Positions 1 through 6,545 of a stretch of 11,566 bases of DNA are shown here, in pieces. Origin of the DNA: 2-01-FULL-49-22 sp964639445. GTDB lineage: Bacteria > Patescibacteriota > Saccharimonadia > Saccharimonadales > UBA10212. Both the position numbers and the translations under genes were made by a program. Every line of letters begins with the position of its first letter. Positions within the stretch are counted from its first letter, which is position 1. Location: positions 1 to 11,566 of the forward strand of contig CAZXDA010000018.1 in the NCBI GenBank assembly GCA_964639445.1, read 5' to 3'. The notes below the pieces were generated by a model. The model ran no database searches, had not been told where the DNA came from, and saw only the letters and a program-made list of their open reading frames with translations.

Positions 1-1
1 A

Positions 2-1081
2 TATCAAGTCGAACTATCTAAAAACGGCGCTGAATCTAATGCCTACACCAGTTATTACTCGGTTTCTTATGTTGGCGAAGTAGCCGATTTTGAATGGCAA
101 AGAGTTTTTGATTTGCTTTTTAAGGGTTTAACCAAGCCGCTTTTTTTACAGGCCGAGTTCGAGGCCGAATTTGGCAATATCAAAGACGAATTAACGAGCT
201 ATACCAATAACCATTTCCGGGAACTGGCTAGTGAGCTTTCCAAATCTTTTGGGTTTAAAGTAATAAGCGACCGCGAGCGAATAGAGCTAATGCCAAACAT
301 CAAACGCCAGGATTTGATAGAGCATTATAAAAAAACCCATTTTAGCGGCAACATGCGTTTTATTGTGGCAGGGAGTTTGCGCGGCCGCCGCGTGGCGCTG
401 AAGAGGGCGTTAGAAGAAATCGATCTGCCACACGGCGGCCGCCGTTTTAAACTACCAATCGAGCATGCCAAACCGCCAGCTAAACCAATCTTTATTGCTA
501 ATAGGACTATCCCCAATATTTATCTGATTATCAGTACTAACTTTAACGAGATCATCTCGACTCGGGATGATGATGCGCTTAGTTTGGCACGAGTAATGCT
601 AACAGAAACTTTGCACTCCAAAATTTTTGGCGCCGCTCGTGACCGGGGCTTGGTTTATCATGTCAGCTCGGGTCATAATCTATCCAGCCGGGTTACGGAG
701 TGGTCTCTAACTGCGCAGGTACTGGCCGAGAATGCCCCAGCCTTGTGTGACATAATTTTGGCTGAAATTAAAAAGGTCCAAAACGGCCAAATTTCTGACG
801 CAGACCTGGAGGGCGCTAAGCAATATGCATTAGGCTCATTTCAGCGCTCCATGCAAACGGTCCATAGCGTGGCCAGTGCTTATGGCCGATATTTTCTTGA
901 TGAATACATTGAAGATATGCGATCTATTCCAGACCGCATAAAATCCATTTCTAAAGACGACATAGCCGCTGCTATGCGTCGGATGTTTGCTGATGGAGTC
1001 GGTGGCCTTGGTGTACTTGGTGGCACGGATGCCGGCCTGCCGCCAAAACTCTACGACCAACTTCACTCCCTCTGGAAATAG
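2..1081 (+). CDS. M16 family zinc peptidase (insulinase-like), 3' part only
   Basis: The reading frame is open from base 2, so the gene begins left of the window; about 359 C-terminal residues are visible. The first visible residues (GAESNAYTS, then FEWQRVFDLL) match the M16 stretch that follows the zinc motif, so HxxEH itself should lie just upstream. The segment around bases 152-200 (FEAEFGNIKDEL) fits the conserved Glu-rich helix that supplies the third zinc ligand in M16 enzymes. The rest looks like the second, inactive-type M16 half, with the usual LARVMLTETLHSKIF and RDRGLVYHVSS stretches. The family cleaves peptides inside a clamshell chamber; the substrate here is unknown. It ends in TAG, followed by palindromic sequence rather than a classical terminator. 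Family call is firm; the catalytic status cannot be judged from this fragment. Confidence 0.85.
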   Translation, partial: YQVELSKNGAESNAYTSYYSVSYVGEVADFEWQRVFDLLFKGLTKPLFLQAEFEAEFGNIKDELTSYTNNHFRELASELSKSFGFKVISDRERIELMPNIKRQDLIEHYKKTHFSGNMRFIVAGSLRGRRVALKRALEEIDLPHGGRRFKLPIEHAKPPAKPIFIANRTIPNIYLIISTNFNEIISTRDDDALSLARVMLTETLHSKIFGAARDRGLVYHVSSGHNLSSRVTEWSLTAQVLAENAPALCDIILAEIKKVQNGQISDADLEGAKQYALGSFQRSMQTVHSVASAYGRYFLDEYIEDMRSIPDRIKSISKDDIAAAMRRMFADGVGGLGVLGGTDAGLPPKLYDQLHSLWK

Positions 1082-1084
1082 CCC

Positions 1085-1189
1085 GCCCCTAACTTTTTCA
1101 GACGACTCGCTCGGCAGGTCCTCGCCTCAGATATTGTGCCTTTGACGTATTTGCTCAGGCTCGCTCACAGGTCTTCAAAAGTTAGGGGC
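1085..1189. repeat. Long inverted-repeat element with an internal direct repeat
   Basis: A perfect 13-bp inverted repeat, GCCCCTAACTTTT (1085-1097) and AAAAGTTAGGGGC (1177-1189), encloses about 79 bases. After a 2-base mismatch the stem continues with AGAC/GTCT (1100-1103 with 1171-1174). Inside, CTCGCTCGGCAGGTCCTC (1106-1123) is imperfectly repeated in direct orientation as CTCGCTCACAGGTCTTC (1160-1176). There is no T-tract after the right arm and no obvious target-site duplication. It may be a MITE-like miniature element or a structured RNA; at least it could fold in the 3' UTR of the M16 gene. Confidence 0.55.
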
Positions 1190-1204
1190 TTGCTTGATCG
1201 AAAA

Positions 1205-1244
1205 TGATAACGTCATTCCCGCGCAGGCGGGAATGACGTTATCA
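1205..1244. repeat. Perfect 18-bp palindrome of the ATTCCC/GGGAAT type
   Basis: TGATAACGTCATTCCCGC (1205-1222), loop GCAG, then the exact reverse complement (1227-1244). The core ATTCCC-N8-GGGAAT is the form of a widespread bacterial palindrome (the dRS3 repeats of Neisseria have it; REP-like elements elsewhere resemble it). Fourteen bases, ACGTCATTCCCGCG, recur exactly at 8165-8178, so the window holds two members of one family. It lies just upstream of the prfB -10 box, over the place where a -35 box would fall. Confidence 0.75.
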
Positions 1245-1252
1245 AATTAAGC

Positions 1253-1258
1253 TATACT
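1253..1258 (+). promoter_or_regulatory. -10 box of a leaderless-type prfB promoter
   Basis: TATACT ends 7 bases before the prfB ATG. Transcription normally starts about 6-8 bases beyond the -10 box, so the mRNA would begin at or next to the start codon. No ribosome binding site precedes the ATG. No good -35 is visible because the 1205-1244 palindrome occupies that position. Confidence 0.5.
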
Positions 1259-1265
1259 ATCTGAT

Positions 1266-2342
1266 ATGGAGGAGTTGGAAAAACAATTCGATGATCTTTT
1301 TCATAAGTTCAAGGTTTCCCGCGCCAAGGTTGGCATCCTTGAATTAGAGAAAGAACGTGATCTCCTTAGAACCGAGATGACTAGATCCGATTTTTGGTCG
1401 GATTCTTCAAAAGCTAAGGAGATCAGAAAAAGAGAGGCTGAATTATCTCGGAAAGTTGAGCCATGGCTAGTACTAGGCAGGGGTATAGAAGGTATGTTAC
1501 TTCTTACAGCAGACGATAGCCTAAAAGAAGATCTAGTAGTTGAGTTGAAGAAATTGCAAAATCAATTGGACAATCTAAAAAGAGAATTGCAATTTGCCGG
1601 TCCTTATGACGACCATGACGTAATCTTAAGTATCTATGCCGGCGCCGGCGGAACTGATGCTCAGGACTGGGGGCAAATGCTTGAGCGCATGTACATACGT
1701 TGGGCAGAGAAACATAACTTGAAGGTCAAAGTGGTAGATGAATCTCCCGGTGAGGGAGCTGGAATAAAAAGCGCAACCTTGCAGATAAACGGCGGAGATT
1801 TTCTGTATGGTAAGTTAACTGGTGAGCAGGGGGTGCATAGGCTGGTCCGACTAAGCCCGTTTAATGCCGACCATTTGCGCCAAACCAGCTTTGCTAAAGT
1901 AGAAGTTTTGCCAGCCATTGAGCGTCCGGAAGAAGCCCTAATAGATGAAAAAGATCTTAAAATTGAGACATATCGCGCCAGCGGGCACGGCGGCCAATCA
2001 GTTAATACCACCGATTCGGCGGTGCGCGTAACGCATATTCCAACCGGTATCTCAGTAGCTATCCAAAATGAACGCAGCCAAATTCAAAACAGGGGAACAG
2101 CTCTTTCCATCCTGCGCTCCAGGCTTATTCAGTTGCAGCTTGAACAACACGCCAAAAATCTAGCCGAAATTAAAGGCCCCAGCCAGTCGGCGGAGTGGGG
2201 GAATCAGATCAGAAATTACGTGCTTCACCCCTATAAACAAGTAAAAGATTTACGCACTGGCTTTGAGACAAGCGACCCTCAATCTGTTCTAGACGGCGAA
2301 ATTGACTCACTCATAGACGCCTGGGTGGAACAAAGAGGTTAA
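1266..2342 (+). CDS. prfB: Peptide chain release factor 2
   Basis: Recognises UAA and UGA stop codons in the ribosomal A site and triggers hydrolysis of peptidyl-tRNA. At 358 residues it is close to the usual length (about 365). It has an N-terminal helical domain (about 1-105), the codon-recognition motif SPF at 197-199 (RF2-specific; RF1 has PxT), and the catalytic loop GHGGQSVN with GGQ at 242-244. It is one uninterrupted frame, without the internal TGA and programmed +1 frameshift that autoregulate RF2 in many bacteria. The ATG at 1266 is the only sensible start. A GGAGGAG run lies within the first codons rather than before them, so it cannot act as a normal Shine-Dalgarno site. ftsE follows after 24 bases, which carry their own -10-like box. 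RF2 fits the use of TGA as a stop in this window. Confidence 0.97.
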   Translation: MEELEKQFDDLFHKFKVSRAKVGILELEKERDLLRTEMTRSDFWSDSSKAKEIRKREAELSRKVEPWLVLGRGIEGMLLLTADDSLKEDLVVELKKLQNQLDNLKRELQFAGPYDDHDVILSIYAGAGGTDAQDWGQMLERMYIRWAEKHNLKVKVVDESPGEGAGIKSATLQINGGDFLYGKLTGEQGVHRLVRLSPFNADHLRQTSFAKVEVLPAIERPEEALIDEKDLKIETYRASGHGGQSVNTTDSAVRVTHIPTGISVAIQNERSQIQNRGTALSILRSRLIQLQLEQHAKNLAEIKGPSQSAEWGNQIRNYVLHPYKQVKDLRTGFETSDPQSVLDGEIDSLIDAWVEQRG

Positions 2343-2349
2343 GCTAATC

Positions 2350-2358
2350 TGATATACT
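2350..2358 (+). promoter_or_regulatory. Extended -10 promoter of ftsE, leaderless type
   Basis: TGATATACT matches the extended -10 form TGn-TATAMT in the 24-base gap between prfB and ftsE. It ends 8 bases before the ftsE ATG, which again places the transcription start at or beside the start codon. No Shine-Dalgarno site is present. Confidence 0.5.
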
Positions 2359-2366
2359 ATTAGACG

Positions 2367-3050
2367 ATGATTTTACTCGATCGGGTAACAAAAACCTACA
2401 ATCGTCGAGGGCCAGCATTAGAACGGGTATCTTTGCATGTTGAGCCGAAAGAGTTTGTGATTATCGTTGGTCAATCCGGCGCTGGCAAGACTACTTTATT
2501 TAGATTACTGACACGTGAAGAAAAACCAACCAGCGGCAAAATAATCGTTGGCGGTATAGATTATGATCAGCTTAAAGATAAGGATATCCCGCTGCTGAGG
2601 CGCAAAATCGGCGTGGTTTTTCAGGACTTTAAACTACTGCTTAATAAAACCGTGGCCGAAAATGTAGCTTTTGCTCTAGAGATTGCCGGCATACCAAATA
2701 ATGAAATTAAACATACTGTACCCAAAGTGCTGGATATAGTGGGCCTGAAGGGTAAGGAAAAAAATTATCCGCTAGAACTATCTGGCGGTGAGCGTCAGCG
2801 GGTGGCGATCGCCCGGGCAGTTGTGCGTCAACCCAAGATACTGATGGCCGACGAGCCCACGGGCAACTTAGATCCAAAGCACGCCTGGGATGTAATTTCG
2901 GTGCTGGAAAAAATTAACCGCTTTGGCACCACTGTGCTACTGACAACCCACAATCAGGAAATCGTCAATAAGCTGCGGCGGCGGGTAGTGACTATCAAAG
3001 ACGGCAAAATTATTTCCGATAAGGCCGTCGGCTCCTACAAAGCAACATAG
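2367..3050 (+). CDS. ftsE: Cell division ATP-binding protein FtsE
   Basis: Cytoplasmic ABC ATPase that pairs with FtsX and powers trans-envelope control of peptidoglycan hydrolysis at division. At 227 residues it has the family's normal length. Walker A is GQSGAGKTT at 35-43, the Q-loop is VVFQDFKLL, the signature LSGGERQ spans 138-144, and Walker B with the catalytic Glu is LMADE ending at residue 163, followed by PTGNLDP; the H-loop is TTHNQ. LLNKTVAENVAFAL is typical of FtsE rather than of LolD-type ATPases. ftsX begins 2 bases after the TAG stop, so the two are certainly co-transcribed and probably translationally coupled. No key residue is missing. Confidence 0.96.
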   Translation: MILLDRVTKTYNRRGPALERVSLHVEPKEFVIIVGQSGAGKTTLFRLLTREEKPTSGKIIVGGIDYDQLKDKDIPLLRRKIGVVFQDFKLLLNKTVAENVAFALEIAGIPNNEIKHTVPKVLDIVGLKGKEKNYPLELSGGERQRVAIARAVVRQPKILMADEPTGNLDPKHAWDVISVLEKINRFGTTVLLTTHNQEIVNKLRRRVVTIKDGKIISDKAVGSYKAT

Positions 3051-3052
3051 TT

Positions 3053-3994
3053 ATGGATAAAAATCACCGGTTTATTACCTTAGAGCGGATTGTCAAAAAC
3101 GGCTTTGTTAATTTTGGCCGCAACATTTGGCTGGCCATTGCTGCCATTGCCATGATGGCCATTACCCTTACAATTTTACTGTTCGCATTGGTCGGCCGAG
3201 CGACCTTTAACAACACCATCAACAATCTGACCAGCCACATCAACGTCTCTGCGTATTTAAACGACAACGTGACCGTTCAGCAAAAAGACAACCTAGTAAC
3301 TCAGCTAAAAAAACTCGACAACGTCAAGGCAGTTACCTATAAGAGCAAACAGCAGGCCCTTAAGGATTACGAAGCCCAAAACGCCGCCAATCCCACGCTA
3401 CTAGCGGCTATCGTTGAAACCGGCAATGTTCTGCCGGCTTCCATTGACATCTATCCTAAAGATCCTAATGACCTGCAATCCATCAAAAATTTTCTGGATA
3501 AGCCGGCTGTTGCCAGCCTTTTTAACTACACCTCATACTCGGGTGATCGCAAGGCAGCTATCGACAACATTACCAAGGCCACACGCTTCTTCCAGCAAGC
3601 TGGCATTATTGGCATATTCGTTTTTATCATCATCTCCACCCTGATAATTTTTAATACCATTCGAATGGCCATCTTTAACCGCCGCGACGAGCTGGTAATT
3701 ATGCGACTTTTAGGGGCTACCCCTGGCTACATCCGCGGGCCTTTCGTGGTCGAGACGATGCTTTATGGCGCAGTGGCAGCCGCTGTTTCTTTAATCGTCG
3801 CTGGTGTTTTGTTTGCGATTGCCAGCTCCACTCTTCAGGCCAGCAGTTTTGGCTTATTGGATATCAGTTACGCCAGCCGCTATTTTAGAGAGCACTTGTG
3901 GTTGATTTTGACCGGGCAGATTGTAGCTGGTATACTGATTGGAGCCGCTTCTAGCGCTATTGCAACTCAGCGGTACCTAAAACTTCATCGATAG
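3053..3994 (+). CDS. ftsX: Cell division permease-like protein FtsX
   Basis: Integral membrane partner of FtsE; it passes the ATPase cycle to an extracellular wall hydrolase or its activator. The 313 residues show the FtsX layout: a short cytoplasmic N-terminus, TM1 at about 24-46, an extracellular domain of about 135 residues (ISAYLND-like start, NVSAYLNDNVT; then LKKLDNVKAVTYKSKQQAL, matching the FtsX extracellular domain), TM2 at about 183-204, the cytoplasmic coupling segment RRDELVIMRLLGAT, TM3 at about 236-258 and TM4 at about 281-303. The large extracellular domain is the expected docking site for the coiled-coil protein encoded next. The start is set by the 2-base gap from ftsE; no clear Shine-Dalgarno site is visible, so coupling to ftsE translation is likely. 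Confidence 0.95.
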   Translation: MDKNHRFITLERIVKNGFVNFGRNIWLAIAAIAMMAITLTILLFALVGRATFNNTINNLTSHINVSAYLNDNVTVQQKDNLVTQLKKLDNVKAVTYKSKQQALKDYEAQNAANPTLLAAIVETGNVLPASIDIYPKDPNDLQSIKNFLDKPAVASLFNYTSYSGDRKAAIDNITKATRFFQQAGIIGIFVFIIISTLIIFNTIRMAIFNRRDELVIMRLLGATPGYIRGPFVVETMLYGAVAAAVSLIVAGVLFAIASSTLQASSFGLLDISYASRYFREHLWLILTGQIVAGILIGAASSAIATQRYLKLHR

Positions 3995-4006
3995 ATATTG
4001 ATTTTC

Positions 4007-4034
4007 TGTAAATTGTAAATTGTGAACTGTAAAA
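4007..4034 (+). repeat. Heptanucleotide tandem repeat, four copies
   Basis: Four back-to-back 7-mers, TGTAAAT, TGTAAAT, TGTGAAC and TGTAAAA, lie in the ftsX-M23 gap, starting 12 bases after the ftsX stop. The 7-base period resembles the heptanucleotide STRR repeats known from cyanobacteria, and matches the period of the tract at 9055-9089. Confidence 0.7.
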
Positions 4035-4035
4035 T

Positions 4036-4056
4036 GCTTTTGCTTTTTGCAAAAGC
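4036..4056 (+). promoter_or_regulatory. Stem-loop overlapping the M23 gene's -35 region
   Basis: GCTTTTGC (4036-4043), a TTTTT loop, then GCAAAAGC (4049-4056) form a perfect 8-bp hairpin. No T-run follows on either strand, so it is not a standard intrinsic terminator. It contains the putative -35 hexamer TTGCAA (4047-4052), so it could be an operator or a weak barrier to read-through from ftsX. Confidence 0.35.
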
Positions 4057-4076
4057 TGAGGAGGGTGTGCTATTAT
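4047..4076 (+). promoter_or_regulatory. Promoter of the M23 peptidase gene
   Basis: TTGCAA (4047-4052), an 18-base spacer and TATTAT (4071-4076), the latter preceded by TGC, which makes an extended -10 box. This would give the hydrolase gene its own transcript, separate from ftsEX, with a leader of roughly 25 bases. Confidence 0.5.
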
Positions 4077-4107
4077 TAAAGCGCTTACGGCAAAAATAAA
4101 AAATCAA

Positions 4108-5265
4108 GTGCTAAAACCTAGATTCAAAAACTTCAACCCTAGATTACTGTTTGTTCTACCTATGTTGGTATTGCTGGTGGCCGTTGGCATACACGGGGAG
4201 TCTGGCACGTTCGCGGCCACGTGCAGCAGCAGCACTGAGTGTCAGCAGCAGATAAATGATTTGAGGACGCAAAATGCCACCAATCAGGCTAACGTTGATT
4301 CATTGTTGTCGCAGGCTAGTAGCTACCAAGATGCTATCGATGGCTTGCAGGCCCAGATCAGTTCGCTTCAGGCCGAAATCGCCGCCAATGAGGCCAAACA
4401 GGCCGACCTGCAATCGCAAATAGATGCCGCCCAAAAAAAGCTGGACACCCAAAAAACGATCCTGGGCGAAGATCTGAAGGTCATGTATCTCAACGGCCAG
4501 ATCAGTTTACTAGAGATGCTGGCTTCCAGTAAAGACCTCAGCCACTTTGTTGACGCGGCGACTTACCGGAATGCCATTCAAACCAAAATTCAGCAGACTA
4601 TGGCCGAGATTAAAAAGCTTCAAGGACAGCTCAAGGAGCAAAAGAGCCAAGTTGACCGCTTGCTGCAAATGGAATCGGAGAAAAAATCGCAGCTGGCTGC
4701 CGAACAAGGTAAATTGAATGAACTGCTGGCTTATAACCAGCAGCAGCAAGCTAACTTCCTGGCGGCTATTAAACAAAACAACCAAAAAATCAGCGAACTA
4801 CAGGCGGCCCAAGCGACCATAAACCGCTTTTTGGGTACAGGCAGATTTGTTAGCCAGGGCTGGGTAAACGCCGGCGACCAGATTGGTCGCATGGGCAGCA
4901 CTGGTTATTCCACCGGCCCGCACGTGCATTTTCAGGTCGAAAATGCCGACCGTGTGCCGATCTACCCGCTTGATTTTGGCTGGCCGACGCCCAACAGTGA
5001 CAGGTGGCAGATCAGCCAGGACTTTGGTTGTACGAATGTGCCGGGGGAACCATATGACCCATCCTGTCCGACAAAATTGACTCACCAAGGTGTCGATATT
5101 TGGGGCAACGCCGGTGACCCAATCGTCGCCGTTCAAAGCGGAAATATTATCTTCAATGCCTGCAGTAGTGGTTTTGGGCATCTTGTTATAGTTCAGACTG
5201 CCAATGGCTATTTTGATATGTACGCCCATTTGATGAATGGTTCTCAGGTCTACGGCTACTGCTAA
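4108..5265 (+). CDS. Secreted coiled-coil M23 (LytM-type) peptidase, catalytic domain apparently circularly permuted
   Basis: Likely the FtsEX-controlled peptidoglycan hydrolase or activator (EnvC/PcsB/RipC role). It has 385 residues. Residues 1-37 are a signal peptide or anchor (basic start, then LLFVLPMLVLLVAVGI). Residues about 42-240 are a long Gln/Ala/Leu-rich coiled coil. The rest is M23-like but in the wrong order: GDQIGRMGSTGYSTGPHVHF, with HxH at 272-274, comes first; then ISQDFGC, HQGVD (H326, D330), the GDPIVAVQSG strand and YAH (372-374), and the chain ends eleven residues later. All five expected metal/catalytic residues are present, so activity is plausible, unlike degenerate EnvC. 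Cys residues are frequent in the exported part and may form disulfides. The GTG start is preceded by an A-rich stretch without a Shine-Dalgarno site, so the start is moderately certain. Gene order strongly supports the FtsEX link. Confidence 0.88.
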   Translation: MLKPRFKNFNPRLLFVLPMLVLLVAVGIHGESGTFAATCSSSTECQQQINDLRTQNATNQANVDSLLSQASSYQDAIDGLQAQISSLQAEIAANEAKQADLQSQIDAAQKKLDTQKTILGEDLKVMYLNGQISLLEMLASSKDLSHFVDAATYRNAIQTKIQQTMAEIKKLQGQLKEQKSQVDRLLQMESEKKSQLAAEQGKLNELLAYNQQQQANFLAAIKQNNQKISELQAAQATINRFLGTGRFVSQGWVNAGDQIGRMGSTGYSTGPHVHFQVENADRVPIYPLDFGWPTPNSDRWQISQDFGCTNVPGEPYDPSCPTKLTHQGVDIWGNAGDPIVAVQSGNIIFNACSSGFGHLVIVQTANGYFDMYAHLMNGSQVYGYC

Positions 5266-5312
5266 TTAACTATCCTCATCAAAAAGACAAAGACATTCCC
5301 GGCGCGAAGCTA

Positions 5313-5318
5313 TATAAT
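5313..5318 (+). promoter_or_regulatory. -10 box of the S41 protease gene
   Basis: A consensus TATAAT ends 11 bases before the ATG at 5330 (8 before the in-frame TTG at 5327). AAGACA at 5290-5295, 17 bases upstream, is a weak -35 candidate (GACA of TTGACA). The leader would be 0-5 bases long and there is no Shine-Dalgarno site. Confidence 0.5.
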
Positions 5319-5329
5319 CTAAATCATTG

Positions 5330-6511
5330 ATGCGAGTTTGGCTTAAGCGGTTTGGTGGACTAGTTCTTATACTGGCTTTTTTTGCTTTGGGCGTGGTTAT
5401 TGGTAGGGATAATGTTCACGTAAAGTGGTTGAGCCAAAGCCCGGCAGCTTCTACTTCAGCTTTTGACTACGGTTCGGTTGACCAAGTTTACCGTATTTTA
5501 AGCAGCGATTTTGACGGTACGCTTAACAAAAGCCAACTGCTCGACGGCATAAAATCCGGTCTGGTAAGTGCCGCCGGTGACCCCTATACCGAATATTTTA
5601 ATCCTCAAGCTGCCAAAGATTTCAATGAGGCGCTAGACGGCAGTTTTACCGGCATCGGTGCCGAGCTTGGCACTGATGCTGACAATAATATAGTTGTTGT
5701 CTCGCCGCTTTCCGGTTATCCGGCCGAAAAAGCCGGCTTAAAGCCCAAAGACATAATCGCCGCCGTTAATAGTCAAAACACCAGCGGCATGACAGTCGAT
5801 AGTGTGGTGCGTAAAATTCGCGGTCCAGCCGATACTAACGTCACGCTGACAATTGTTCGCGGCAACGCCAAGCCGTTTGATGTAATCATTACGCGAACTA
5901 AGATTACTGTGCCAAGCGTAACGTATAGCCTTGATGGCGCAATCGGCTACCTTAAAATCAGTCAATTTACCAATGATACTGTTGGTCTAGTCCAAAAAGC
6001 AGCCACTGAATTTAAGGTTAAAGGGATTAAAGGTATTGTACTTGACCTGCGCAGTGACCCCGGCGGCTATCTAGACGGCGCGGTTGATATATCTAGCATG
6101 TGGCTGGCGCAAGGCAAGACAGTAGTATCGGAGCGGCGAGGCTCAACTATTTTATCGACCAAATACTCTAGTGGCTCGGGCGAATTTAGCGGGCTGCCAA
6201 CCGTGGTGCTGATAGACGGAGGGTCGGCTTCGGCTGCCGAGATCACAGCCGGTGCGCTGCATGACAATAATGTAGCTACATTAGTTGGCGTAAAAAGCTT
6301 CGGCAAAGGCAGCGTTCAACAGATAGAAAATCTACTTGATGGCTCTGAGCTTAAAGTTACGATTGCCCGCTGGTATACGCCCAACGGCAAAAATATCGAT
6401 AAACAAGGTATTACGCCGGATGTGGTCGTAGAAATGACTGACGCCGACCGCCAAGCCGGCAAAGACCCGCAAAAAGACAAAGCCATTCAAATTTTGCAGA
6501 GCAAAATTTGA
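5330..6511 (+). CDS. ctpA: S41 family C-terminal processing protease (CtpA type)
   Basis: Membrane-tethered serine protease acting outside the cytoplasmic membrane; Ctp enzymes trim or degrade exported proteins, often wall hydrolases and their partners. Residues about 9-26 (GGLVLILAFFALGVVIG) form an uncleaved anchor or signal. A PDZ domain follows at about 100-190 (GIGAELG, then SGYPAEKAGLKPKDIIAAVN). The protease core contains LDLRSDPGGYLDGAVDI, GGSASAAEITAGAL with the nucleophile Ser301, and SFGKGSVQ with the general base Lys326. Their 25-residue spacing is the one seen in characterised Ctp enzymes. At 393 residues it has the usual length. ATG 5330 is preferred; TTG 5327 is an in-frame alternative and lies closer to the expected transcription start. 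It sits directly after the M23 gene, an arrangement also seen in other bacteria, which suggests the hydrolase may be its substrate (inference). Confidence 0.94.
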   Translation: MRVWLKRFGGLVLILAFFALGVVIGRDNVHVKWLSQSPAASTSAFDYGSVDQVYRILSSDFDGTLNKSQLLDGIKSGLVSAAGDPYTEYFNPQAAKDFNEALDGSFTGIGAELGTDADNNIVVVSPLSGYPAEKAGLKPKDIIAAVNSQNTSGMTVDSVVRKIRGPADTNVTLTIVRGNAKPFDVIITRTKITVPSVTYSLDGAIGYLKISQFTNDTVGLVQKAATEFKVKGIKGIVLDLRSDPGGYLDGAVDISSMWLAQGKTVVSERRGSTILSTKYSSGSGEFSGLPTVVLIDGGSASAAEITAGALHDNNVATLVGVKSFGKGSVQQIENLLDGSELKVTIARWYTPNGKNIDKQGITPDVVVEMTDADRQAGKDPQKDKAIQILQSKI

Positions 6512-6514
6512 ATG
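6484..6514 (+). terminator. Perfect 14-bp hairpin across the S41 protease stop codon
   Basis: CATTCAAATTTTGC (6484-6497), loop AGA, then the exact reverse complement (6501-6514). The TGA stop (6509-6511) lies in the right arm. The sequence after it is only mildly T-containing (TTAGAATCTT), so termination would be weak. The right end also overlaps the putative pyrG -10 region, so it may partly insulate pyrG from upstream transcription. Confidence 0.45.
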
Positions 6515-6521
6515 TTAGAAT
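6513..6521 (+). promoter_or_regulatory. Extended -10 promoter of pyrG
   Basis: TGTTAGAAT (TGn followed by TAGAAT) lies 24 bases before the GTG start. A -35 is poor (TTTGCA at 6493-6498). It would give a leader of roughly 17-20 bases, enough to hold the AAGGGAG ribosome binding site. Confidence 0.4.
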
Positions 6522-6532
6522 CTTAAGCAGTT

Positions 6533-6539
6533 AAGGGAG
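6533..6539 (+). promoter_or_regulatory. Shine-Dalgarno site of pyrG
   Basis: AAGGGAG sits 6 bases before the GTG at 6546. It decides the start: the nearby ATG at 6553 is out of frame, and the conserved KYIFVTGG block begins 11 residues in. It is one of the few clear ribosome binding sites in the window. Confidence 0.65.
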
Positions 6540-6545
6540 CAGGCG

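Noticed and set aside
1085..1244. Two palindromes as a CRISPR remnant
   Set aside because: The two elements have different sequences, with no regular repeat-spacer pattern and no cas gene.
1266..1400. Programmed +1 frameshift in prfB
   Set aside because: The whole RF2 is in one frame with no internal TGA and no CTT-TGA-C type slip site in the N-terminal region.
3414..3644. 76-codon frame inside ftsX
   Set aside because: It overlaps a well-supported FtsX in another frame and has no recognisable motif.
4798..5229. 143-codon open frame on the minus strand opposite the M23 domain
   Set aside because: It lies wholly antisense to a gene with clear motifs, its translation resembles no family I know, and it has no start signals.
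5266..5326. A frameshift after the M23 stop that would restore a canonical C-terminal HxH half
   Set aside because: None of the three frames downstream shows a GSTG or HxH motif; the missing half is found upstream in the same protein instead.
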